Below are positions 47,656 to 55,941 of a stretch of DNA of 64,000 bases, piece after piece. This stretch comes from Psychrobacter namhaensis (GTDB lineage Bacteria; Pseudomonadota; Gammaproteobacteria; Pseudomonadales; Moraxellaceae): positions 372,001 to 436,000 of the forward strand of contig NZ_JABASS010000001.1 of NCBI RefSeq assembly GCF_016107545.1, given 5' to 3'. The notes beneath the pieces were generated by a model, which was given only the letters and a program-made list of their open reading frames with translations, did not search any database and was not told the origin of the DNA. Position numbers and translations under genes: made by a program. Numbering within the stretch: the stretch's first letter is position 1; each line of letters starts with the position of its first letter.

Positions 47656-48402
47656 ATGGATGATGAGATTCATGATTTAGGCAAAGGGTTTTGGAGTATA
47701 CGGGGCTCGTTTATCAAAAATGGCGTGTTTGATATAGGTGTACAATCGGCTTTGATAAAACTGGCCTCAGAACGATTTATTTTCTTAGACAGCTATACAT
47801 TGACAGGGGATGTGCGTGAACAAGTAATGGGTTTGACCAACGATGGTAAAGATGTCGAAGCCGTGTTAAACGTCCATCCTTTTCACACCGTTCACTGTGC
47901 GCAAATGGCAAAAGATTTCCCGCAAGCGCTTTTTTATGGTAGTCGTCGCCATCATCAGCAAGTGCCAGAAGTACATTGGGCAAAGGATTTAGTCGAAAGC
48001 GCCACTGTCGCGGCGCGCTATACTGAACTTGAATTTTCTCTGCCTAATGGCATTTACTACATCTCGCCCGATGAAAATATCCACGCAGGCTCTTTACTGG
48101 TCTATCACCCTGCCAGCCAAAGTATCTACGTCGATGACACGTTTGAGATACCGCCTTCTAAGCTATTTAATGCCGTTCAACCTACTTTGGGCCTGCACCC
48201 AACGACCAAACAAGCGCTTAAAAATGCGAAAAATGCAGGTGAGCAATATTGCGCTTGGGCCACCGCACTGGCTCACCAATGGCGTGACACGCACTATTTT
48301 TGCGGTGCCCACTCCGGCTTGGTTGAGTTCGGTAAAGGGGAGTTTGAAGCAGCGCTGTTGTCTGCCGTTGCAGCCGCTCGCCCTGAACTGCAGTCGTTAT
48401 AA
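47656..48402 (+). CDS. Metallo-beta-lactamase-like protein of unknown function, tandem copy 1
   Basis: A 248-residue soluble protein with no signal peptide. I do not recognise a named family. The layout resembles an MBL fold: N-terminal strands, FIFLDSYTLTGDVREQV, then VLNVHPFHTVHCAQM where standard MBL proteins have HxHxDH, and later GSLLVYHPASQSIYVDDTF like the MBL second half. The His pattern is H-x2-H-x2-H plus Cys, so metal binding is possible but altered; DUF4336 is the nearest family I can think of. A GGAAG ribosome-binding site precedes the ATG. Copy 2 follows 127 bp downstream with very high similarity. Confidence 0.75.
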   Translation: MDDEIHDLGKGFWSIRGSFIKNGVFDIGVQSALIKLASERFIFLDSYTLTGDVREQVMGLTNDGKDVEAVLNVHPFHTVHCAQMAKDFPQALFYGSRRHHQQVPEVHWAKDLVESATVAARYTELEFSLPNGIYYISPDENIHAGSLLVYHPASQSIYVDDTFEIPPSKLFNAVQPTLGLHPTTKQALKNAKNAGEQYCAWATALAHQWRDTHYFCGAHSGLVEFGKGEFEAALLSAVAAARPELQSL

Positions 48403-48529
48403 GCTATAAAGGCGATAATTTAAGTAAAACCAGACGCTAATGGAACCATTAAATTTCAAAACCACCCACACTTTAAGTGATGGTTTTAAAGATTTTTAAA
48501 CTATTATTAAAAAATAAGGAGAAAGATGA

Positions 48530-49276
48530 ATGTCAGATAAAATACACGATTTAGGCAACGGTTTTTGGAATATACGCGGCTCATTTCGCCTAGGCGGTGT
48601 TCTAGATATTGGCACACAATGCTCACTGGTAAAGCTAGATTCAGGGCGCTTTATCTTTCTAGACAGTTATGCTCTAACGGATGAGGTTCGCGATGAGGTG
48701 ATGGCACTGACCAATAATGGACAAGAGGTTGAAGCAGTGCTCAATGTCCACCCCTTCCATACCGTACACTGTGCACAAATGGCAGAGGATTTCCCGCAAG
48801 CCATATTTTATGGCAGTAGTCGCCATCATCAGCAAGTTCCAGAAGTGAGTTGGGCTGAGGATTTGGTCGAAAGCGAAGCGGTCGCTAAGCGCTATTCTGA
48901 GCTGCAGTTTTCGATGTCACAAGGCATTTACTATATCTCGCCTAACGAGATGATTCATGCTGGCTCCTTATTGGCCTATCACCCTGCTAGCAAAAGCTTA
49001 CATGTGGATGACACCTTTATGAGTCCGCCGATGAAATTGCTAGAAGCGGTACTCCCTGAACTGATACTACATCCTACCACCAAAAAAGCACTAAAAAATG
49101 AGCCGAATGCGGGTAAGCAGTATTGCGACTGGGCAAGCAATCTTGCGCACGAATGGCGCGAGGTTCGCAATTTTTGCGCCGCCCATTCTTATTTGGTTAC
49201 CTTTAACGAAGGTGAGTTTGAAAAAGCGCTGTTAAAAGCAATTGATAAAGCTCGGCCAAAGCTAGAAAACACTTAA
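48530..49276 (+). CDS. Metallo-beta-lactamase-like protein of unknown function, tandem copy 2
   Basis: A paralogue of the preceding gene with identical length (248) and the same blocks: IHDLGNGFWNIRGSF, FIFLDSYALTDEVRDEV, VLNVHPFHTVHCAQMAEDFPQ, SRHHQQVPEV, and HAGSLLAYHPASKSLHVDD. The HPFHTVHC motif is fully kept, which suggests it matters. Copies differ mainly in the C-terminal third. The start is supported by AAGGAGA upstream. A strong terminator follows. Function is unknown; the shared His/Cys cluster suggests a metal-dependent hydrolase or binding protein. Confidence 0.75.
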   Translation: MSDKIHDLGNGFWNIRGSFRLGGVLDIGTQCSLVKLDSGRFIFLDSYALTDEVRDEVMALTNNGQEVEAVLNVHPFHTVHCAQMAEDFPQAIFYGSSRHHQQVPEVSWAEDLVESEAVAKRYSELQFSMSQGIYYISPNEMIHAGSLLAYHPASKSLHVDDTFMSPPMKLLEAVLPELILHPTTKKALKNEPNAGKQYCDWASNLAHEWREVRNFCAAHSYLVTFNEGEFEKALLKAIDKARPKLENT

Positions 49277-49303
49277 TCAACCGTATAGTTCGAAAATGTA
49301 TAA

Positions 49304-49340
49304 AAAAAACAGGGCTACCATCTCGGTAGCCCTGTTTTTT
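49304..49340. terminator. Bidirectional terminator between tandem copy 2 and nsrR
   Basis: A6-CAGGGCTACC, a 5-nt loop ATCTC, GGTAGCCCTG-T6. A perfect 16-bp stem at a convergent junction. Confidence 0.94.
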
Positions 49341-49383
49341 GCGCTGACTATTTGCACTGGCTATGCCATTACCGATGATGACG

Positions 49384-49893
49384 CTATCGAAATAACAACG
49401 TCGCCAGCTCCTCTTCATTATTAATGACATCCGCCAATGTATAGCGCTCCAAAACGTTAATAAAGGCGGTTAATGCCTCAAAAAATACGCTTTTAAGTTG
49501 ACACACTGGGCTAATGACGCAGCCTGGCGAACGCTCTACGGTTTCATCGATAAGGGTAATGGGTAGACCAGTCGAACGAGGGTGCCTGTCGTCACTGCTT
49601 ATGGGTGTCGCAAAACACTCTACCAAGTCAAAGTCAGGCTCTATCTGTTTGATCAATACGCCCAAATTGATGTCTTTAGGCGCGCGCGCCAATCGTATCC
49701 CACCGTTTTTACCACGCACACTTTCTATATACCCCAGCTGTCCCAATTGATGAATAATTTTGGTCAAATGGCTTTTAGAGATACCATAGCTATTCGCAAT
49801 ATCGCTGATGTTTGCCAATAATGGTGGCTCCGGTCTCACTGCTAAGTAAATCAATGAGCGCAGTGCATAATCGCTATAATTGGTCAATCGCAT
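49384..49893 (-). CDS. nsrR: NsrR-type Rrf2 family nitric-oxide sensing repressor
   Basis: A 169-residue winged-helix regulator expected to carry an Fe-S cluster that reacts with nitric oxide. The N-terminal domain MRLTNYSDYALRSLIYLAV and GKNGGIRLAR are Rrf2/NsrR-like; DLVECF, CVISPVCQLK and the C-terminal YTLADVI match NsrR. The three cysteines are Cys93, Cys125 and Cys131. In E. coli NsrR they are 91, 96 and 102, so here about 27 extra residues separate the first and second ligands. The gene lies next to nnrS and a matching operator (51385-51401), which supports the assignment. Confidence 0.9.
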   Translation of the reverse strand: MRLTNYSDYALRSLIYLAVRPEPPLLANISDIANSYGISKSHLTKIIHQLGQLGYIESVRGKNGGIRLARAPKDINLGVLIKQIEPDFDLVECFATPISSDDRHPRSTGLPITLIDETVERSPGCVISPVCQLKSVFFEALTAFINVLERYTLADVINNEEELATLLFR

Positions 49894-49952
49894 TTGCCAC
49901 TACTCCTACTTATTTTAATTTATAGTCCGGTCAATATAAAAGACAGTCAGCA

Positions 49953-50022
49953 GGACTGATACAAATTTTTTGCAGCCTCTGTCTGCGCAGGCACAGCAAG
50001 CAAGAAAAATTTGTATCAGTCC
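49953..50022. repeat. 70-bp palindromic dispersed repeat, copy B
   Basis: 18-bp perfect arms GGACTGATACAAATTTTT and AAAAATTTGTATCAGTCC. The middle shares GCAGCCTCTGT and CAGCAAGCAAG with copy A and adds a TGCGCA mini-palindrome. It lies 60 bp upstream of nsrR and about 65 bp past the nnrS stop codon. Confidence 0.88.
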
Positions 50023-50088
50023 CACCTTAGTATCGACCAGATCATGACTGCTCTATTTTTCACCTCACTCTGGTGGTAAATCTTATTA

Positions 50089-51342
50089 CTAACCAAACAA
50101 CCCATCAGGTCTGGGACGTGCCAGCATCGGTAGGTAGGTGATGCAAAATAGTACAAAGCAGGCAATCCACGCACTTTGAGCGACCATAATCCATAATAAG
50201 TAATGGCTCATATCAACCAGCGGCAACAGTACCCGGCTGATAAATACCAGCACCATCAGACCATACATATATTTTACCATTTTGGGCGGCTGATGGATGT
50301 TTCGTCCAGTATGTCCAAGGGATACCCGCGTCATCATTGCAACCGTTATCATGCCAATGCCGGTAATAGCTAGCCCATGCATAGCAATGTTGTGATTATA
50401 TCCTAACCACGGCTGCAACGCGTACAACAAAAAACTCAGACACATTCCCAAAAACGCGACATATAGTGACCAAAGCAGTGGCTTTTGCCAAATACCATGA
50501 TGATACCAACCGACTAAACGGACCGTATTGACCCCTGCGACCCCAAGCGCCGTGAGGGTAAGTAAGTACTTATTGGGGTAAAATAAATCCACGATAAAAA
50601 ATGCTAAAAAGAACAATAGGCTTGCGATATCTTGCGCCTTACTATTACGTAAAGTCACGGTTTGTTTTTCGCCTTTAGTATTAATCCCGCTAAGACCACG
50701 CTCAATAAAGAACGGCACCACGCGCCTACCAATGGTTAGCACCAACCCAATAATTAAATAAAAACCTAAATATGTCCCAATTTTGGTCATACTCATATCT
50801 GCTTTGACAATGCCCCAATAGCACAGACCATTACCCACGGTGAGCAGCACAAGCTTTGCCAAAATACCCAGTTGCTTATATTGCTTTACTTGTAGCACTG
50901 CTCGGCAAACCGAAAACGCCATCAGACCGATAAACAACAAATCAAACACTGCGCCAACATATAACCACGATATACTACTGCCCGCAATTGTCATCCCCAG
51001 CCCAAAAGCCAACCAGCTCAGACGCGCCAACAACCAACAACTAAAGATACCCAGTAACTTATAACCATAGGGCATCATAACCCCTGTCCACGTCTTTACC
51101 GCTGTCAGCAAAAACCCGGCAACTACTGCTAGTGCATAGCCATAAATCATCTCATGACCGTGCCAGTAGAGCGGGTTTAATACTTGGGCGTTGATGGCCG
51201 TATGACCAGTAAAAACAAAAGCCCATAGCACCATCGTGACCACCGCAAACAACGCGGCAGCACTAAAAAATATACGAAAGCTCAGATTAAGAATAGGATG
51301 CGGAGAGGTTGGCGGTTTGCTGGGCAAATCAATAGAGTGCAT
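50089..51342 (-). CDS. nnrS: NnrS family heme/copper membrane protein
   Basis: A polytopic membrane protein linked to nitric-oxide tolerance. The 417-residue sequence has about twelve hydrophobic segments and NnrS hallmarks: FRIFFSAAALFAV, LNPLYWHGHEMIYGYALAVVAGFLLTAVKTWTG near the N-terminus, and GIGMITVAMMTRVSLGHTGR. Conserved His in WHGHEM and LGHTGR are the expected metal ligands. It is preceded by a predicted NsrR operator overlapping its -10 box and lies on the same strand as nsrR. Confidence 0.93.
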   Translation of the reverse strand: MHSIDLPSKPPTSPHPILNLSFRIFFSAAALFAVVTMVLWAFVFTGHTAINAQVLNPLYWHGHEMIYGYALAVVAGFLLTAVKTWTGVMMPYGYKLLGIFSCWLLARLSWLAFGLGMTIAGSSISWLYVGAVFDLLFIGLMAFSVCRAVLQVKQYKQLGILAKLVLLTVGNGLCYWGIVKADMSMTKIGTYLGFYLIIGLVLTIGRRVVPFFIERGLSGINTKGEKQTVTLRNSKAQDIASLLFFLAFFIVDLFYPNKYLLTLTALGVAGVNTVRLVGWYHHGIWQKPLLWSLYVAFLGMCLSFLLYALQPWLGYNHNIAMHGLAITGIGMITVAMMTRVSLGHTGRNIHQPPKMVKYMYGLMVLVFISRVLLPLVDMSHYLLWIMVAQSAWIACFVLFCITYLPMLARPRPDGLFG

Positions 51343-51384
51343 AGTGGCCTTCTTATGAACATATGAGTAAAATCCATCTTATAG

Positions 51385-51401
51385 ATTCATTTTAAATGAA
51401 T
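51385..51401 (-). promoter_or_regulatory. Predicted NsrR operator over the nnrS promoter
   Basis: ATTCATTT-T-AAATGAAT is a perfect 17-bp palindrome close to the enterobacterial NsrR consensus (AAGATGCATTT-n-AAATGCATCTT, from memory). On the minus strand a -35 TTGTAT (51417-51412) and -10 TAAAAT (51394-51389) are 17 bp apart; the palindrome covers the -10. It is 43 bp upstream of the nnrS start. Repression of nnrS by the neighbouring NsrR is the natural reading. Confidence 0.75.
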
Positions 51402-51519
51402 GTTATAAAACATACAATGGCCACCTGTGTTAATCCTACCGTATTTATCATCATTTTCATGACACTCATTGACTCTCATGGGCCTGACTGCTTAAATGGA
51501 TTATCTTTAGGAGAACAAT

Positions 51520-51750
51520 ATGACTGAACAAAACGCATCAGACGAAAAGCGTCAAATCATCAATCGATTTTTGATGACTCTGACAAAAGAACAACCGCAA
51601 ATGTATTACGCCACGACCTCCGAAATCGCTCGTAGCATCCATACAATGATAAAAGAACATACCAATCGCTTGTCAGTAGAGGAGCAAGCACTCGTCAGGC
51701 GGATGACGATGGAAGAAATCGAGGGTCTATTAGGGTTCCATGCTAGGTAA
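51520..51750 (+). CDS. Small hypothetical protein divergent from nnrS
   Basis: A 76-residue charged soluble protein with strong coding signs: an AGGAG ribosome-binding site, clear start and a terminator 46 bp after its stop. I do not recognise the family. The sequence looks all-helical (KRQIINRFLMTLTKEQPQ, EEIEGLLGFHAR). It shares the promoter spacer with nnrS, 119 bp from the NsrR palindrome, so it may be part of the nitric-oxide response. Confidence 0.7.
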   Translation: MTEQNASDEKRQIINRFLMTLTKEQPQMYYATTSEIARSIHTMIKEHTNRLSVEEQALVRRMTMEEIEGLLGFHAR

Positions 51751-51796
51751 GAAATCATCGCAGCAACTGGCATTATTGATAAGCACCCAATAAAAC

Positions 51797-51820
51797 GACT
51801 GCCACCAGAGCAGTCTTTTT
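51797..51820. terminator. Terminator between small ORF and aldehyde dehydrogenase gene
   Basis: GACTGC, 7-nt loop, GCAGTC, T5 on the plus strand; the minus strand has GTTTTATT after the stem, so weaker termination of the convergent aldh transcript is possible. Confidence 0.75.
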
Positions 51821-51863
51821 AGTAGAACCTTGATTTAAAATATTTATTGGTTGTCTAAAACGT

Positions 51864-53354
51864 TTAGAACGGATAGTCACGCGGCGTATTCTGCATGGAT
51901 ATCCAATGCGTTCTGGTAAATTCCTCGAGTACCCATTCCCCATTGAAACGGCCAATACCTGAGTTTTTCTCACCACCAAACGGCACATTACTTTCGTCAT
52001 TCACCGAGATGTCATTAATGTGGGTCATACCCGCTCTGATACCGCGAGCAAAGCGTAGACCTTTTTGCATGTCTGCCGTAAAGACCGCACTAGAGAGACC
52101 ATACATTGAATCATTGGCTATCGATAGCGCCTCGTTTTCATTTTTAGCACGGATGATACCGACCAGTGGCCCAAACACTTCATTACGTGATAAATCCATA
52201 TCGCGCGTCACTTCGGTAAAGATGTGCGGGGGTACGACTTGGCCTTTAATCTCACCGCTCAATACCATGTTAGCCCCTTCTTCTTGGGCTTTGGCAATCT
52301 TTTCTTTAAGCGACTCAACCTGTTTTGTATTAATGATGGGGCCGACTGCTGTCTCTTTTTTACTAGGATCACCGACATTTAGTGTCTTAACATGAGCCAC
52401 AAAGCGCTCTACAAAATCATCATAAATCTCATCTTCCACGATAATACGGTTGATAGCAATACAGATTTGACCTTGGTGCAAGAACTTACCAAAAGCTGCC
52501 GCCTTAACCGCTTGTTCGATATCAGCATCCTTCAACACGACAAATGGGCTATTACCACCCAACTCAAGCGCCACTTGTTTTATATAATCGCCGCCATTGG
52601 CCAACTCGCCTATACGCTTGCCCACTGAGGTTGAACCGGTGAATGACACCAAACTCGGGATATCATGAGTAACGATGGCATCACCAATCTCACTGCCCGC
52701 CCCAACCACCACATTTAGCAGTCCTTTTGGCAGACCCGCTTCTTCAAATATTTTTGCGAGCAATAAACCGCCCGTAATAGGCGTGTCACTCGCAGGCTTT
52801 AACACCACAGCATTACCAAGCGCTAACGCTGGCGCAATAGAACGCTGCGTCAGATGCAGTGGGAAATTCCATGGACTAATAACGGCTACCACGCCAATTG
52901 GCTCACGGTAAACAAAGTTTTCTTTGCCGGGCGTATTAGACGGGCGAATCTCACCATGCACACGGCTCGGAAAAGTTGCCGCCTCAAGGGTAATCGCCCG
53001 TGCACTGCCAAATTCCACCATCGCTTTGATACGAGTGCTGCCCGACTCTTTGACAAGCCAATCGACTATTTCCTCTTGACGCTCATCTAAAATATTGACG
53101 ACGTTATACATCACAGCAGCTCGCTCAGCTGGGGTTTGTTGTGCCCATTCTTTTTGGGCAGCACTTGCCGCTTGATAAGCCTCATCAAGCTGCTTATCCG
53201 TGGCTTGCTGAATGGCTACAAGGGTATCGTCATTATATGGATTGACGTCAGTATTAACGCTATTGTCTTGGCCAGCCTGCCACTTACCGGCAATGTACTG
53301 GAGATGAAAATCACTATACCCATTGGTTATCTTACTATTAGTATTGGTTGACAT
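51864..53354 (-). CDS. NAD(P)-dependent aldehyde dehydrogenase
   Basis: A 496-residue [68 protein letters not shown] (general-base Glu) and [14 protein letters not shown] (nucleophilic Cys) are intact, so it is an active hydrolytic ALDH, closest in feel to benzaldehyde/vanillin dehydrogenases (YfmT-like). It is divergent from the NemR-like regulator, and the shared spacer holds one copy of the TAGAC-N5-GTCTA operator, so it is likely part of the same aldehyde/electrophile regulon. The natural substrate is unknown. Confidence 0.93.
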   Translation of the reverse strand: MSTNTNSKITNGYSDFHLQYIAGKWQAGQDNSVNTDVNPYNDDTLVAIQQATDKQLDEAYQAASAAQKEWAQQTPAERAAVMYNVVNILDERQEEIVDWLVKESGSTRIKAMVEFGSARAITLEAATFPSRVHGEIRPSNTPGKENFVYREPIGVVAVISPWNFPLHLTQRSIAPALALGNAVVLKPASDTPITGGLLLAKIFEEAGLPKGLLNVVVGAGSEIGDAIVTHDIPSLVSFTGSTSVGKRIGELANGGDYIKQVALELGGNSPFVVLKDADIEQAVKAAAFGKFLHQGQICIAINRIIVEDEIYDDFVERFVAHVKTLNVGDPSKKETAVGPIINTKQVESLKEKIAKAQEEGANMVLSGEIKGQVVPPHIFTEVTRDMDLSRNEVFGPLVGIIRAKNENEALSIANDSMYGLSSAVFTADMQKGLRFARGIRAGMTHINDISVNDESNVPFGGEKNSGIGRFNGEWVLEEFTRTHWISMQNTPRDYPF

Positions 53355-53773
53355 AATTATCCTTAGTTATTTTATGTATAAGGGTCATTGCAATTTTAAG
53401 TAAAGCTATACAGCTAGCAAATTAAGAGAGAAAATAATAGTTGGCGTCATTAGGCCTATTTGGTTATTTATCTTTTTCATTACCTAACTTATTCATTACC
53501 TAACTTACTACTCTTCGTAACGTGTAGCAAACCAAAACTTGCTAGACGACTGGTCTAATGCTAACATAAATGATCTTACAATGAGAATATTTCCTCATGC
53601 CATATTGTAGAAAAAACGTAACGTCATCACACAGCCATCGACAATAAGTGCCAAAATCGTGAATAAAAAATATAAGAACAAGCATAAAACGTATAATAAG
53701 TGGCCGTTCATGACATTTATCAATATGCTACCCCATACTCTATGCAAAAAACTTGCAAAAACTCTAGGAGAAC
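53355..53773. other. 419-bp divergent spacer between aldh and nemR-like genes
   Basis: Holds the operator copy at 53543-53557 and divergent promoters. No coding sequence seen. Confidence 0.6.
53543..53557. promoter_or_regulatory. NemR-type operator, copy 1 (TAGAC-N5-GTCTA)
   Basis: TAGACGACTGGTCTA, identical at all 15 positions to the copy upstream of yqhD (54470-54484). It lies between the divergent aldh and nemR-like genes, so the regulator could control both itself and aldh. Confidence 0.75.
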
Positions 53774-54385
53774 ATGACTACTATGTCTGCTAACGCAACC
53801 AAAATTCCACTAGATACCAAAACTCATTTGCTAGAAACAGGCTATCAACTGATCGCCAAAAAAGGCTTTACTGCTGTCGGTATCAAGCAGATACTAGACA
53901 CAGCAGGCGTCCCTAAAGGTTCTTTTTACCATTATTTTGCCTCCAAGGAAGCCTTTGGCGAAGCCCTTATTAGCAACTATTTTGCCAACTACAAGGCACG
54001 TCTAAACACCATTGCTCAGCGAGATGTCAGCGCTCAGCAAAAGCTTTATGACTATTTTCAGAACTGGTATGACACTCAGCAAAATGGCTGTGATTATGAT
54101 AAATGCTTAGTCGTTAAGCTTAGCGCTGAGGTGGCAGATATGTCGGAACCTATGCGTATCACCCTAAACGCGGGTTATCAACAAACCATCACTTGGCTTG
54201 CTGATCACATCAAAGCAGGCTGGACGGACAACTCAGTACCGCAGCCTGACAACCTCTCTGCTGAAAGCATAGCCAAACGTTGGTACTTTGCGTGGCTTGG
54301 TGCCAGCTTAATCGCCAAAATCAGTCAAACCAACACACCATTGGCAGAAGTATGGCAAATGACCACGTCACAGTTGGGACGCTAG
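53774..54385 (+). CDS. nemR: TetR-family NemR-like electrophile-sensing repressor
   Basis: A 203-residue TetR regulator. The N-terminal helix-turn-helix (GFTAVGIKQILDTAGVPKGSFYHYFASKEAFGEAL) and the segment CLVVKLSAEVADMSEPMR closely match NemR, whose Cys106 senses reactive electrophiles and chlorine. Here the aligned Cys is Cys111 and a further Cys106 lies just before it (GCDYDKC), so two thiols are in the sensing region. It sits between aldh and yqhD, and the same 15-bp dyad flanks it on both sides. The next ATG, four codons in, is an alternative start. Confidence 0.88.
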   Translation: MTTMSANATKIPLDTKTHLLETGYQLIAKKGFTAVGIKQILDTAGVPKGSFYHYFASKEAFGEALISNYFANYKARLNTIAQRDVSAQQKLYDYFQNWYDTQQNGCDYDKCLVVKLSAEVADMSEPMRITLNAGYQQTITWLADHIKAGWTDNSVPQPDNLSAESIAKRWYFAWLGASLIAKISQTNTPLAEVWQMTTSQLGR

Positions 54386-54469
54386 CACCATAAACGCGAC
54401 GCCATTATTAATGCAAACTCACTTATAAACGTGACTAAGCAAGTTATAAGAGAGTTTTGTAAAAACCAA

Positions 54470-54484
54470 TAGACGACTGGTCTA
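54470..54484. promoter_or_regulatory. NemR-type operator, copy 2, upstream of yqhD
   Basis: The same TAGACGACTGGTCTA. It covers a possible -35 (TAGACG) with TACAAT 16 bp downstream (54492-54497); another reading has TTGTAA upstream as -35. Either way the regulator would block RNA polymerase. The distance to the yqhD ATG is about 120 bp. Confidence 0.78.
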
Positions 54485-54605
54485 TTTAATGTACAATGCC
54501 CCTCCGTGCAAAAGCAAGCGGGTTAACATCATGCGTCCGACATCTTTGCAACCCATGCGTTTACAGTCTGTACATTTATTAATGATCTAACCATTTAGGA
54601 ATACT

Positions 54606-55817
54606 ATGAACAATTTCCAATATTACAATCCTGTCCGTATCGTCTTTGGCGAAGGCCAAATCACCCAATTATCAGAATTGGTGCCTGCTGAGGCACGCGT
54701 GCTTATTACTTATGGTGGCGGTTCAGCACAGCGCACAGGTACGTTAGATGAAGTAAAAGAAGCCCTAGCAGCAAGCGGTACACGCACCGTATTTGAGTTT
54801 GGTGGTATCGAAGCCAATCCAGAATTTACTACCCTCTTAAAAGCAGCTGACATGGTCAATGAGCACAACATTGACTTTATATTGGCAGTCGGCGGTGGCT
54901 CAGTCATTGACGGCAGTAAATTTGTCGCACTGGTATCTTCACTGACTGAAGCGGATGGGACTGTCTCACGCGAGCAAGCCTGGGACTCCCTGACCAGCTA
55001 TTGTAAAAATCTCGACTCGGCTGTCGATTTGGGTGCTGTTCTGACCATTCCTGCTACTGGTTCTGAGATGAACTCAGGTGGTGTCATCAACTATAGTGAA
55101 CGCCAAGCAAAACTGCCATTTGGTAACCCACTTGCCTTCCCTAAGTTCTCGATTTTAGACCCAGTCAAAACGTTAACTCTACCTGAACGTCAAGTGATGA
55201 ATGGGGTGGCGGATGCTTTTGTTCATGTCATGGAGCAATACCTCACCTATCCCGTCAATGCAAAAGTACAAGACGCCTTTGCTGAAAGCTTACTCAAAAT
55301 CCTCATTGACGAAGGTCAAGCGGTTGCACAAGATCCAGAAAACTTAGAGACACGTAAGAACATTATGTGGACAGCGACGATGGCTCTCAATGGCCTGATC
55401 GGTACAGGCGTACCACAAGACTGGACGACACATATGATTGGTCATGAGCTGACGTCACTTCATAGTATCGATCATGCGCGCACATTGACTATCTTACTAC
55501 CGTCAGTGATGCGTGAGCTTAAAGCCAGTAAAAAAGAAAAGCTGCTACAGTATGCAAGAAACGTTTGGAACCTAACCGATACGGAGCAAGACGACGATGC
55601 TACTATCGAGACGGCCATTGTTTATACCGAAAACTTCTTTCGCGACCTTGGCTTGCCCGTCAGCTTAGCAGATGCGGATCTCACCGAAGCTGCGATAGAT
55701 CCCATTATTAAGCAACTTGACGCCCACAAAATGGTGAAACTGGGTGAACACGGTAACAATGACTTAACCGTATCACGCCGTATCCTGCAACGTGCCGTTA
55801 ACAGCAAAGCGTCTTAA
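54606..55817 (+). CDS. yqhD: Iron/zinc-containing alcohol dehydrogenase, YqhD-type aldehyde reductase
   Basis: Reduces short-chain and toxic aldehydes with NADPH. The N-terminus NNFQYYNPVRIVFGEGQI and YGGGSAQRTGTLDEVK match YqhD; GGGSVIDGSKFVA is the cofactor motif, and metal-ligand blocks VADAFVHVMEQYLTYP and MIGHELTSLHSIDHARTL are intact. In E. coli YqhD is induced by reactive aldehydes. The gene is the first of a co-oriented run with curA, the DJ-1-like gene and gst, and has an operator copy in front. Confidence 0.93.
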   Translation: MNNFQYYNPVRIVFGEGQITQLSELVPAEARVLITYGGGSAQRTGTLDEVKEALAASGTRTVFEFGGIEANPEFTTLLKAADMVNEHNIDFILAVGGGSVIDGSKFVALVSSLTEADGTVSREQAWDSLTSYCKNLDSAVDLGAVLTIPATGSEMNSGGVINYSERQAKLPFGNPLAFPKFSILDPVKTLTLPERQVMNGVADAFVHVMEQYLTYPVNAKVQDAFAESLLKILIDEGQAVAQDPENLETRKNIMWTATMALNGLIGTGVPQDWTTHMIGHELTSLHSIDHARTLTILLPSVMRELKASKKEKLLQYARNVWNLTDTEQDDDATIETAIVYTENFFRDLGLPVSLADADLTEAAIDPIIKQLDAHKMVKLGEHGNNDLTVSRRILQRAVNSKAS

Positions 55818-55865
55818 GCCGTAACATCTGCGTAATAAACACTACATATCGTTATGCTATTTATA

Positions 55866-55891
55866 GTAGTTACTCTCTACAGAGTAACTAC
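55866..55891 (+). repeat. Perfect 11-bp hairpin between yqhD and curA
   Basis: GTAGTTACTCT, a CTAC loop and AGAGTAACTAC. No T tract follows, so it is probably a processing or stability hairpin or a partial terminator that sets the yqhD/curA ratio. Confidence 0.65.
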
Positions 55892-55941
55892 GCCATGCAA
55901 AATAAAAACCTAAAAACCAATAACTAAAAAGGAATCTTATT

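Noticed and set aside
47500..50022. Composite transposon formed by repeats A and B
   Set aside because: No transposase, no target duplications, and the repeats are short palindromes typical of REP-like elements rather than IS ends.
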